This document shows positions 58,379 through 64,000 of a DNA stretch of 64,000 bases, in pieces. Made by a program: the position numbers and the translations under genes. This stretch comes from Mesorhizobium sp. 1M-11 (lineage in GTDB: Bacteria; Pseudomonadota; Alphaproteobacteria; Rhizobiales; Rhizobiaceae), in the NCBI RefSeq assembly GCF_001303895.1, contig NZ_LJSD01000051.1, forward strand, positions 434,001 to 498,000, written 5' to 3'. The stretch's first letter is position 1, and each line of letters begins with the position of its first letter. Below the pieces are notes generated by a model. The model had not been told where the DNA came from. It was given only the letters and a program-made list of their open reading frames with translations, and searched no databases.

Positions 58379-59404
58379 ATGCTCCGCTACGACGATTATG
58401 ATCCCGCGCGGCGGGACGCCAGCGAACGCAGTCGCCTCGACCCCTTCGTGGTCGCGACCGGCGATGCCCCACCGCGCGACCAGCGCGATTTGATGGAGCG
58501 GCCGTTCTTCTCGCTAGCAAAGACGCCGCGCACCAAGCCAATTCTCTACAAGGCCGCCGATGTCGAGGTGCAGGTGCTCGGCATGCCAGAACACGGCATG
58601 GCGACCATTTGGGACGCCGATGTGCTCATCTGGGCCGCTTCGCAGATCGTCGCGGCCAAGAACAACGGCCTTTCCACGTCACGCTTCTTCCGCTTCACGC
58701 CTTACCAACTCCTGCGTGCGATCGGACGGCCGACCGGCAACCGGCAATATCTGCTGCTCAAGGCCGCACTCGCACGCCTGCAATCAACTGTCATCGCAAC
58801 CACGATCCGCAACGGCCCGCATTGGCGGCGGCGTCAGTTCTCATGGATCAACGAATGGGAAGAGATGACGACGCGGACGGGGCGCGTCGAGGGCATGGAG
58901 TTCGTCCTGCCCGAGTGGTTCTACAACAGCGTCATCGACCGCTCGCTAGTGCTCACCATCGACCCGGCCTATTTCCGGCTGACCGGCGGCATCGAACGGT
59001 GGCTCTATCGCGTCGCGCGCAAGCACGCCGGCCACCAGCGCCATGGCTGGCTGTTCGAGGTCGCGCATCTTCACGTGAAGTCGGGCAGCCTCGCGCGACC
59101 GTCCGATTTCGCGCTCGACCTTCGCCGCATCGTGGCGCGTCAGCCGCTCCCCGGTTATCGCCTCCAGATCGAGCGGGAGAACGGCCGCGAACTGCTGCGT
59201 TTCCTTCCCGAAAATCCATCCACAGTGCCTGTTGAAAACCATGTGAATGGCATCGGCACATCAGGCGCACGCAGTATCGGCACATCAGGCGCAAATCGCG
59301 CGGCGCACTCTATAGACGAATCTAACAGAGACTCTAACTCTTCTTCTTTGACGCGCGCGCATGCGAGGCATGGTGCCGGTGCCAGCCGCCGAGGTGCACC
59401 ATGA
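58379..59404 (+). CDS. Plasmid-type replication initiator RepA
   Basis: A 341-aa protein of the replication initiator A family: RPFFSLAKTPRTKPILYKAA, VEVQVLGMPEHGMATIWDAD, SRFFRFTPYQLLRAIGRPTG and GGIERWLYRVARKHAGHQ are its successive motifs. Its ATG directly follows the rdfS stop (TGAATG). The last 60 residues are low-complexity and contain two GTSGA repeats encoded by a repeated DNA word (59252-59293). Rep proteins on ICEs can support transient replication of the excised circle. It overlaps parA by four bases. Confidence 0.85.
   Translation: MLRYDDYDPARRDASERSRLDPFVVATGDAPPRDQRDLMERPFFSLAKTPRTKPILYKAADVEVQVLGMPEHGMATIWDADVLIWAASQIVAAKNNGLSTSRFFRFTPYQLLRAIGRPTGNRQYLLLKAALARLQSTVIATTIRNGPHWRRRQFSWINEWEEMTTRTGRVEGMEFVLPEWFYNSVIDRSLVLTIDPAYFRLTGGIERWLYRVARKHAGHQRHGWLFEVAHLHVKSGSLARPSDFALDLRRIVARQPLPGYRLQIERENGRELLRFLPENPSTVPVENHVNGIGTSGARSIGTSGANRAAHSIDESNRDSNSSSLTRAHARHGAGASRRGAP
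59252..59293. repeat. Tandem 18-bp direct repeats in repA 3' end
   Basis: ATCGGCACATCAGGCGCA occurs at 59252-59269 and again at 59276-59293, a 24-bp period. Its first 16 bases recur at 63289-63304 inside another gene. The repeats lie about 110 bp before parA, where iterons, a partition centromere or an operator would be plausible. Confidence 0.7.
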
Positions 59405-60054
59405 TCGTCGCGCTCCTCAACCAGAAGGGAGGCGTCGGCAAGACGACCCTCGCGCTGCATCTCGCCGGCGCATGGGCGGCGAGAGGACACCGCGTCACAC
59501 TGATCGACGCGGACCCGCAGGGCTCGGCGCTGGACTGGTCGCAGCAGCGCGGTCGCGAGGGTCTGCCGCGCCTGTTCGGCGTCGTCGGTCTGGCGCGCGA
59601 CACGCTGCATCGGGAAGCCCCCGAGTTGGCGCGCGATGCCGATCATGTCGTCATCGACGGTCCGCCGCGCGTCGCCGGCCTCATGCGCTCCGCGCTGCTC
59701 GCCGCCGACCTGGTGCTGATCCCTGTGCAGCCGTCGCCGTTCGATGGCTGGGCATCGGCCGAGATGCTGGCGCTTCTTCACGAGGCGCGCATCTTCCGGC
59801 CCCAGCTCGCCGCCCGTTTCGTGCTCAACCGATGCGGCGCACGCACGATCATCGCCCGCGAGACGGCCGAGACCCTGGCCGATCACGATCCACCCGTACT
59901 CGCCACCACCATCGGCCAGCGCGTCGTCTTCGCCGACGCCGCGCAGTCGGGCCGGCTCGCTCCCGAGATCGCCGATGACAGCCCGGCCGCGCACGAGATC
60001 GCTGCGCTGGCCACCGAGATCGAGCGGCTTCGCATCGGGAGGATCGCGCCATGA
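59401..60054 (+). CDS. parA: ParA-family partition ATPase
   Basis: A 217-aa deviant Walker ATPase: MIVALLNQKGGVGKTTLALH at the N-terminus with the KGGVGKT box, LIDADPQGSALDW, and VIDGPPRVAGLM as Walker B region. It lacks an N-terminal DNA-binding domain, like small type Ib ParA/ParF proteins. ATGA overlaps on both sides place it between repA and the methyltransferase gene. A small partner is encoded at 60791-61045. Confidence 0.88.
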   Translation: MIVALLNQKGGVGKTTLALHLAGAWAARGHRVTLIDADPQGSALDWSQQRGREGLPRLFGVVGLARDTLHREAPELARDADHVVIDGPPRVAGLMRSALLAADLVLIPVQPSPFDGWASAEMLALLHEARIFRPQLAARFVLNRCGARTIIARETAETLADHDPPVLATTIGQRVVFADAAQSGRLAPEIADDSPAAHEIAALATEIERLRIGRIAP

Positions 60055-60794
60055 CGATCCTCATCGGCGATTGCCGCGACCTCATGCCGGCGCGCGGCCC
60101 GTTCGATCTGATCCTCGCCGATCCACCCTATGGCGACACGTCCCTTGCATGGGATCGCCGCATCGACGGCTGGATCGCGCTCGCTTGCGCGGCACTTCGG
60201 CCGACCGGCTCGCTGTGGGTGTTCGGCTCGCTGCGATGCTTCATGGCGACAGGCGCCCGCTTCGCCGATGCCGGCTTCCGCTACGCGCAGGAGATCGTCT
60301 GGGAGAAGCAGAACGGCACCGGCTTCCACGCCGATCGCTTCAAGCGCGTGCATGAGCTGGTCGTTCAATTCTATCGCGCCGAGACGCGCTGGCGCGACGT
60401 CTACAACGACGTCCAGACCACGCCGGACGCCACGGCGCGCACCGTGCGCCGCAAGCAGGGCCCGCCGCACACCGGCCATATCGATGCCGGCCACTATGTC
60501 AGCCACGATGGTGGACCGCGGCTCATGCGCTCCGTCATCTACGTGCGCAACTGTCACGGCCGCGCCATCCATCCGACCGAGAAGCCGTCACCGCTTCTCG
60601 AAATCCTGATCCGCACGAGCTGCCCGGAAGGCGGCCTGGTCGGCGATTGGTTCGCCGGCTCCGGCTCCGCCGGCGAAGCCTGCCGACTTTCCGGCCGCCG
60701 CTATCTCGGCTGCGAGATCGACGCCGCCATGGCCGATCGCGCCCGCGCGCGCATCGCTGCCGTGCTGCCGTTCCACGACGGAGGCGGCGCATGA
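60051..60794 (+). CDS. DNA adenine/cytosine-N4 methyltransferase (DPPY type)
   Basis: A 247-aa methyltransferase with catalytic motif IV LADPPYGDT at about residues 22-31 before the S-adenosylmethionine motif I GDWFAGSGSAGEA near 200, the beta-class order. No restriction partner is nearby, so it is an orphan. On ICEs such enzymes may protect incoming single-stranded or hemimethylated DNA from host restriction. Coupled by ATGA to parA and to the next small gene. Confidence 0.87.
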   Translation: MTILIGDCRDLMPARGPFDLILADPPYGDTSLAWDRRIDGWIALACAALRPTGSLWVFGSLRCFMATGARFADAGFRYAQEIVWEKQNGTGFHADRFKRVHELVVQFYRAETRWRDVYNDVQTTPDATARTVRRKQGPPHTGHIDAGHYVSHDGGPRLMRSVIYVRNCHGRAIHPTEKPSPLLEILIRTSCPEGGLVGDWFAGSGSAGEACRLSGRRYLGCEIDAAMADRARARIAAVLPFHDGGGA

Positions 60795-61045
60795 CGGACC
60801 GCACCGACAAGCGCCGCTTCGCATCCCGGCCGGGCGATGCCGAAAGCTGGATCAGGGCGACCAGAGCGCAGCAGGACGACAAGGCCGCCGGCAATGCGTT
60901 CACCGCCCGCCTGACCATCGATGTCACGGCCGAGCTGCGCGGGCGCATCAAGGTCGTGGCCTTCCGGCGTGGCGTGACCGTCGCCGACATGCTGCGCGAT
61001 CTGCTCGCGCGCGAATTTCCAGCCACCGAAGGAGACAACCGATGA
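60791..61045 (+). CDS. Small ribbon-helix-helix-like partition/regulatory protein
   Basis: An 84-aa basic protein. The C-terminal half (FTARLTIDVTAELRGRIKVV, RGVTVADMLRDLL) has the strand-helix-helix pattern of ribbon-helix-helix proteins such as ParG. It overlaps the methyltransferase gene by four bases and DUF2840 by four. As a companion to ParA two genes upstream it may bind the repeats near 59.25 kb. Family assignment is by pattern. Confidence 0.68.
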   Translation: MTDRTDKRRFASRPGDAESWIRATRAQQDDKAAGNAFTARLTIDVTAELRGRIKVVAFRRGVTVADMLRDLLAREFPATEGDNR

Positions 61046-61560
61046 CCGGCAAGGCGGCCCACCGCATGCACGGCCGTCCGCTGCCGGACGGGCCTGCGCC
61101 TTTCACAACATTGGTCGATCTGACATGGCGACAGAAGAAGATCGAGCACTGGATCAGGTTCGGCCGCAAGAGCTACGAACAGATCCTCGACCGCCATCGC
61201 AGCGTCGTCGGCTTCGCGCCGAACAGCATCTTCGCCTTCGTGCGATGGGCGGCTAACGACTTCGGCACGATCATCTCGCGCATCGACATCGTGCGCGCCG
61301 TTCGTCGCGGCGAACCGTTCCAGACGCTGCCCTTCGTCCGCCCCGGCGGTGACATCCTGCTGCGCCTCGATGGCTGGCCGAAGGTGCAGCGCGCGCTTGC
61401 CGCCATCGACGCCGTCGAAACACTCGGCCTCGATCCGGCCGATGCTTCGCCCGATCACTGGCGGCACGTCCACAACCGGCTGACCGCCGGCCTGGAGCCG
61501 CACGCCTACACGCCGGAGCGACATGCGGCGTGGCTCCATCGCCGGAGGATCGCGCCATGA
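61042..61560 (+). CDS. DUF2840 family protein
   Basis: A 172-aa protein with the DUF2840 core LTWRQKKIEHWIRFGRKSYE and ILDRHRSVVGFAPNSIFAFV. It is the equivalent of Msi107 in ICEMlSymR7A, a conserved conjugation gene of unknown biochemical role that sits beside traF. Four-base overlaps link it to both neighbours. Confidence 0.87.
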   Translation: MTGKAAHRMHGRPLPDGPAPFTTLVDLTWRQKKIEHWIRFGRKSYEQILDRHRSVVGFAPNSIFAFVRWAANDFGTIISRIDIVRAVRRGEPFQTLPFVRPGGDILLRLDGWPKVQRALAAIDAVETLGLDPADASPDHWRHVHNRLTAGLEPHAYTPERHAAWLHRRRIAP

Positions 61561-62102
61561 CGCGCGCCGGCCTCGTCATCACGGCCGCGCTCGCAACCAT
61601 CGGCGTCGGCTATCCCGGCCTCACGCCGATGCCGATCAAACTGATCTGGAACGCATCGGCCAGTGCGCCGATCGGTTTCTACACGATCGACTTCGATGGC
61701 CCGTTCGAGGTGACTGATCTTGTCGCCGTCGACGCACCTGAACCGCTCGCGACCTTCCTCAGCGAGCGCGGCTATCTGTCCAAAGGCGTTCCGCTGATGA
61801 AGCGCGTGCTGGCTGTGTCCGGGCAAACGGTCTGCCGCACCAACCTCATCATCACGGTCGATGGAATCGAGGTTGGCTCGGCGCTCGCGCGTGATCGCGC
61901 CGGTCGCGATCAGCCCGTTTGGCAGGGCTGCCGCCGCGTTCATACCGGCGAAGTCTTCCTCATGAACTGGCAGGTCCGCGACAGCCTCGACGGCCGCTAC
62001 TTCGGCCTGACGTCCACCGACCGGATCATCGGCCGCGCGGTCCCGCTGTGGACCGACGAGGACGGCGACGGCCGGTTTCAATGGCGCGCGCCGACGCGCT
62101 GA
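61557..62102 (+). CDS. traF: TraF-type conjugative signal peptidase (S26)
   Basis: A 181-aa S26-family serine protease with one N-terminal membrane helix (about residues 4-24). The nucleophile is S36 in SAPIGFY, and the general base is K82 in LMKRVLAVSGQTV. TraF matures the conjugative pilin TrbC by cyclisation. ATG 61557 overlaps the DUF2840 stop. Essential for transfer in related elements. Confidence 0.9.
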   Translation: MTRAGLVITAALATIGVGYPGLTPMPIKLIWNASASAPIGFYTIDFDGPFEVTDLVAVDAPEPLATFLSERGYLSKGVPLMKRVLAVSGQTVCRTNLIITVDGIEVGSALARDRAGRDQPVWQGCRRVHTGEVFLMNWQVRDSLDGRYFGLTSTDRIIGRAVPLWTDEDGDGRFQWRAPTR

Positions 62103-62137
62103 TCCTTTCCACCACCCTGCAACCGAAGGAGAGTCCC

Positions 62138-62473
62138 ATGGCTAATATCGGCGCATTCCAGAAGACCAAGACCGGTTATTCCGGCCGCATCCGCACGCTC
62201 GTCATCGATGCCGAAGTGGTGCTCATCCCCGCAAAGAAATCCGACGCCGAGAATGCGCCGGACTTCCGCATCCATCGCGGCGACGCGGACGGCCCCGAAG
62301 TCGGGGCTGCGTGGAAGGAGACCGGCGACAAGGCCGGCGACTACCTGTCCTTTCAGCTTGACGATCCGACGCTCACGCAGCCGATCCGCGCCAACCTCTT
62401 CCGGTCCGACGACGATGAAAGCGCATGGTCGCTGCACTGGAATCGCCCGAAGCCACGCAACGGGCGGGACTGA
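62138..62473 (+). CDS. DUF736 family protein (copy 2)
   Basis: A 111-aa DUF736 protein, MANIGAFQKTKTGYSGRIRT at the start and APDFRIHRGDADGPEVGAAW in the middle. AAGGAGAG precedes ATG 62138. It is diverged from the copy at 54687-55004 (internal insertion of charged residues), so it is an old duplication rather than a recent one. It lies in the transfer operon between traF and the transglycosylase gene. Confidence 0.9.
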   Translation: MANIGAFQKTKTGYSGRIRTLVIDAEVVLIPAKKSDAENAPDFRIHRGDADGPEVGAAWKETGDKAGDYLSFQLDDPTLTQPIRANLFRSDDDESAWSLHWNRPKPRNGRD

Positions 62474-62478
62474 CGGCC

Positions 62479-63402
62479 ATGCGGTCCCGCGTCATCCTCG
62501 CGCTCAAAGTCCTCATCCCTTTGTTCGCGGAGAAGCCGTCTCATCCCTTCATCCCGCTCGACCGCAGGACGGCCGGCGCGCGCAGCGAAGGTCAGGGGCG
62601 GCTTTTCGCCGGCGCTTCGCGCGCACCCTTGACCGCAGCGAGCACGCTGGCAGGCTTGCGGCGCAGCGGAGACAGGGCGCTAATCCGTTACGCCGTTGTC
62701 CTGGCCCTCGGTGCGCTCTCGCTCAGTAGCGGATCGGGTGTGTCGCTCGCGCAATCGACGCCGATCGCGCGCGCTTCCGCTGCCGATCCCTGTGCGGCGC
62801 ACATTGCCGAAGCATCGCGGCGCTTCGGCATTCCCGAGTGCTGGATTCGCGCGGTGCTGCGCGCCGAGAGCGCGGGCGACGTGCGCGCGATTTCGTCGGC
62901 CGGTGCGATCGGGTTGATGCAGGTCATGCCCGACACCTGGGACGCCTTGCGCGTCCGCTATCGTCTCGGCCGCGATCCCTACGATCCGCGCGACAACATC
63001 CTCGCTGGCACCGCCTATCTGCGCGAGATGTGGGATCGCTACGGCAATGTCGCGGCGATGCTCGCCGCCTACAATGCCGGTCCCGGCCGCTATGACGAGC
63101 ACCGCGCGACGGGCCGTCCGCTGCCCGCCGAAACCCGCGCCTATGTCGCTGCGCTCGCACCAGCGCTCGGCGGCGCGGTCGCTGCCGGGACACCGGAGAA
63201 GCAGGCCGCACCGCCGAGCGATTGGCGCGATGCGCCGCTCTTCGTCATGCGTCCGAGTGACCGGCGGAGTGCCGATCCCGTGCAGACTATCGGCACATCA
63301 GGCGATGCTCGCCCGGCCGTTCCGGTGCGCGAACGCCGCGATGCGGAGCCGCGTGAAGGCAGCGTATTCGTGGCGCGCGCCGACGATGGGAGAGCGCCAT
63401 GA
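62479..63402 (+). CDS. Lytic transglycosylase of the conjugation apparatus
   Basis: A 307-aa protein. A second hydrophobic stretch at about 70-92 (YAVVLALGALSLSSGSG ending LAQS) looks like the real signal peptide, so translation may begin later than ATG 62479, or the first 65 residues are an unusual extension. The SLT domain has catalytic E130 in AVLRAESAGD, then SAGAIGLMQVMPDTW and AAYNAGPGRYDEH. It would open peptidoglycan for the transfer machinery (VirB1/TraB-like). Its 3' part includes the third copy of the repeated word at 63289-63304. Confidence 0.85.
   Translation: MRSRVILALKVLIPLFAEKPSHPFIPLDRRTAGARSEGQGRLFAGASRAPLTAASTLAGLRRSGDRALIRYAVVLALGALSLSSGSGVSLAQSTPIARASAADPCAAHIAEASRRFGIPECWIRAVLRAESAGDVRAISSAGAIGLMQVMPDTWDALRVRYRLGRDPYDPRDNILAGTAYLREMWDRYGNVAAMLAAYNAGPGRYDEHRATGRPLPAETRAYVAALAPALGGAVAAGTPEKQAAPPSDWRDAPLFVMRPSDRRSADPVQTIGTSGDARPAVPVRERRDAEPREGSVFVARADDGRAP
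63289..63304. repeat. Third copy of repeated 16-bp word
   Basis: ATCGGCACATCAGGCG, identical to the first 16 bases of the repeats at 59252 and 59276, lies inside the transglycosylase gene and is again translated in the frame giving IGTSG. It is about 0.43 kb upstream of the relaxase gene. Confidence 0.65.
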
Positions 63403-63719
63403 GGATGGCGTTTCCCCGTCCGCTTGCGCTTGTTCCGGTGTGCAGTCAGGCAGGGTCGCGCCTGGCTGCATTCCCGGTCGGAGGAGCGGAAAGGTCAGAA
63501 AAGGCGGAGGGCAAGATAAAGGAAACCGGCACCACGTCGGGCCGGTTTCTGAAATTGTTGTTGTCTGCACACTGTTTGGGGGAGCCGCGAGCGGCACCAT
63601 GGTTTTGGCCCCCGCGTGCCGCGATGCTGCGCAAAGCCTTGGCCTTGCAGGGTTTCGGCCGGCACCATGACCGCCGAACGCCCGATTGTCGGCATTCTCG
63701 ACCGGGAGTCCGGTCATGA
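63399..63719 (+). CDS. Possible small protein overlapping oriT region
   Basis: An open frame of 106 codons begins with an ATGA overlap on the transglycosylase stop, the same coupling used along this operon, and overlaps the relaxase ATG by four bases. The sequence (MRMAFPRPLALVPVCSQAGS) has no recognised family and becomes arginine-rich and low-complexity. The DNA also contains an inverted repeat and repeated words that look like an origin of transfer. Coding status is doubtful. Confidence 0.35.
   Translation: MRMAFPRPLALVPVCSQAGSRLAAFPVGGAERSEKAEGKIKETGTTSGRFLKLLLSAHCLGEPRAAPWFWPPRAAMLRKALALQGFGRHHDRRTPDCRHSRPGVRS
63522..63549. other. Inverted repeat upstream of relaxase, candidate oriT element
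   Basis: Perfect 9-bp arms GAAACCGGC and GCCGGTTTC with a ten-base loop lie 167-194 bp upstream of the relaxase start. The decamer CGGCACCATG is repeated at about 63592 and 63660 downstream. Relaxase genes of this type usually adjoin their oriT. Confidence 0.5.
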
Positions 63720-64000
63720 GCGTCGACGACGAAACCCGCTTCCGACCGAAGCCCGGCCGCATCCGCTCCGACACGCCGCGAACGGGCAAGACCAAGAGCT
63801 TTTTTACCCAGGCCAAGAAGATCGCGCGGCAACATAGTAACCGCCCGTCCCGATCATCTTTGCGATCGTCGCCACGCCCCGGCTCAAGCACCGGTGCGAA
63901 GGCCGGCAAAGCCTCGCGCATTCCACGTGGGCCGGGTGTCCAGCGCGGGCGTGGCGCGGCTTTCGCCCGCGCCCGCACGCTGTCGGGCGGCTGGCGTCAC
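63716..64000 (+). CDS. rlxS: Relaxase RlxS/VirD2-like (5' end, runs off window)
   Basis: The first 95 codons of a relaxase. MSVDDETRFRPKPGRIRSDT opens the frame, followed by SFFTQAKKIARQHS and a basic RGRGAAFARARTLSGGW region that precedes the catalytic tyrosine domain in DUF3363-type relaxases. ATG 63716 has GGGAG eight bases upstream. It would nick oriT to start transfer. The catalytic residues lie beyond the window. Confidence 0.82.
   Translation, partial: MSVDDETRFRPKPGRIRSDTPRTGKTKSFFTQAKKIARQHSNRPSRSSLRSSPRPGSSTGAKAGKASRIPRGPGVQRGRGAAFARARTLSGGWRH

Noticed and set aside
1..64000. tRNA, rRNA or CRISPR arrays
   Set aside because: No cloverleaf with a T-loop consensus, rRNA-like stretch or regularly spaced repeats was noticed on reading; an automated search could still find a tRNA, which would help place the ICE boundary.

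Overview
The window looks like the chromosome of a Mesorhizobium-type alphaproteobacterium (Hyphomicrobiales). It is GC-rich and carries rhizobial intergenic palindromes, RbsA-type sugar ABC operons, a cyoABCD-SURF1-RegBA redox operon and a MucR/Ros regulator that lacks zinc ligands, as reported for M. loti homologues. From about 50 kb onward it carries a gene block typical of Mesorhizobium symbiosis-island-type integrative and conjugative elements (ICEs). No tRNA, rRNA, CRISPR array or insertion sequence was recognised. All functions are read from sequence motifs and order; nothing was searched.

Region 1 (1-10.3 kb) is a deoxysugar catabolic locus, probably for L-rhamnose or a close relative. 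A minus-strand operon encodes a DeoR regulator, FGGY kinase, ABC ATPase, two permeases, a binding protein and, at the window edge, a class II aldolase. A divergent gene encodes the bifunctional aldolase/dehydrogenase (RhaD type). Region 2 (10.3-16.7 kb) holds a TerC-family protein with a structured leader, then a second sugar ABC transporter divergent from its LacI regulator, with two identical operator-like sites between them. Region 3 (16.7-20.5 kb) holds small accessory genes and a HlyD-type membrane fusion pair. Region 4 (20.6-27.7 kb) is a tightly packed operon, cyoA-B-C-D-SURF1-regB-regA, which puts a quinol oxidase together with its maturation factor and a redox-sensing two-component system. 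Region 5 (27.9-38.1 kb) contains two MFS transporters, a TipA-like MerR regulator, the MucR-like protein, an FtsK translocase without membrane segments, a DUF899 protein and two possible immunity-type genes.

Region 6 (38.4-49.8 kb) is an unusual minus-strand cluster: an orphan HigA-like regulator, a broken MmeI-like methyltransferase, a superfamily 2 helicase, a GIY-YIG nuclease, a GHKL ATPase with a nuclease-like C-terminus, and a PHP phosphoesterase fused to an SMC-like ATPase. It has the character of an anti-mobile-element defence island and is the best candidate for an undescribed multi-gene system.

Region 7 (49.9-64 kb) is the ICE backbone. It has a ParB-like protein and a DUF932 protein under a duplicated 250-bp leader, two DUF736 proteins, an FseA-like activator split by an apparent +1 frameshift, and a convergent QseM-like DUF2285 protein. 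The excisionase RdfS follows a hairpin-rich region, and then a mostly ATGA-coupled operon encodes RepA, ParA, a DNA methyltransferase, a small partition-like protein, DUF2840, TraF, DUF736, a lytic transglycosylase and the start of the relaxase. The logic fits ICEMlSymR7A: FseA activates rdfS, QseM restrains FseA, and RdfS drives excision and the transfer operon. Neither the integrase nor an attachment site is visible.
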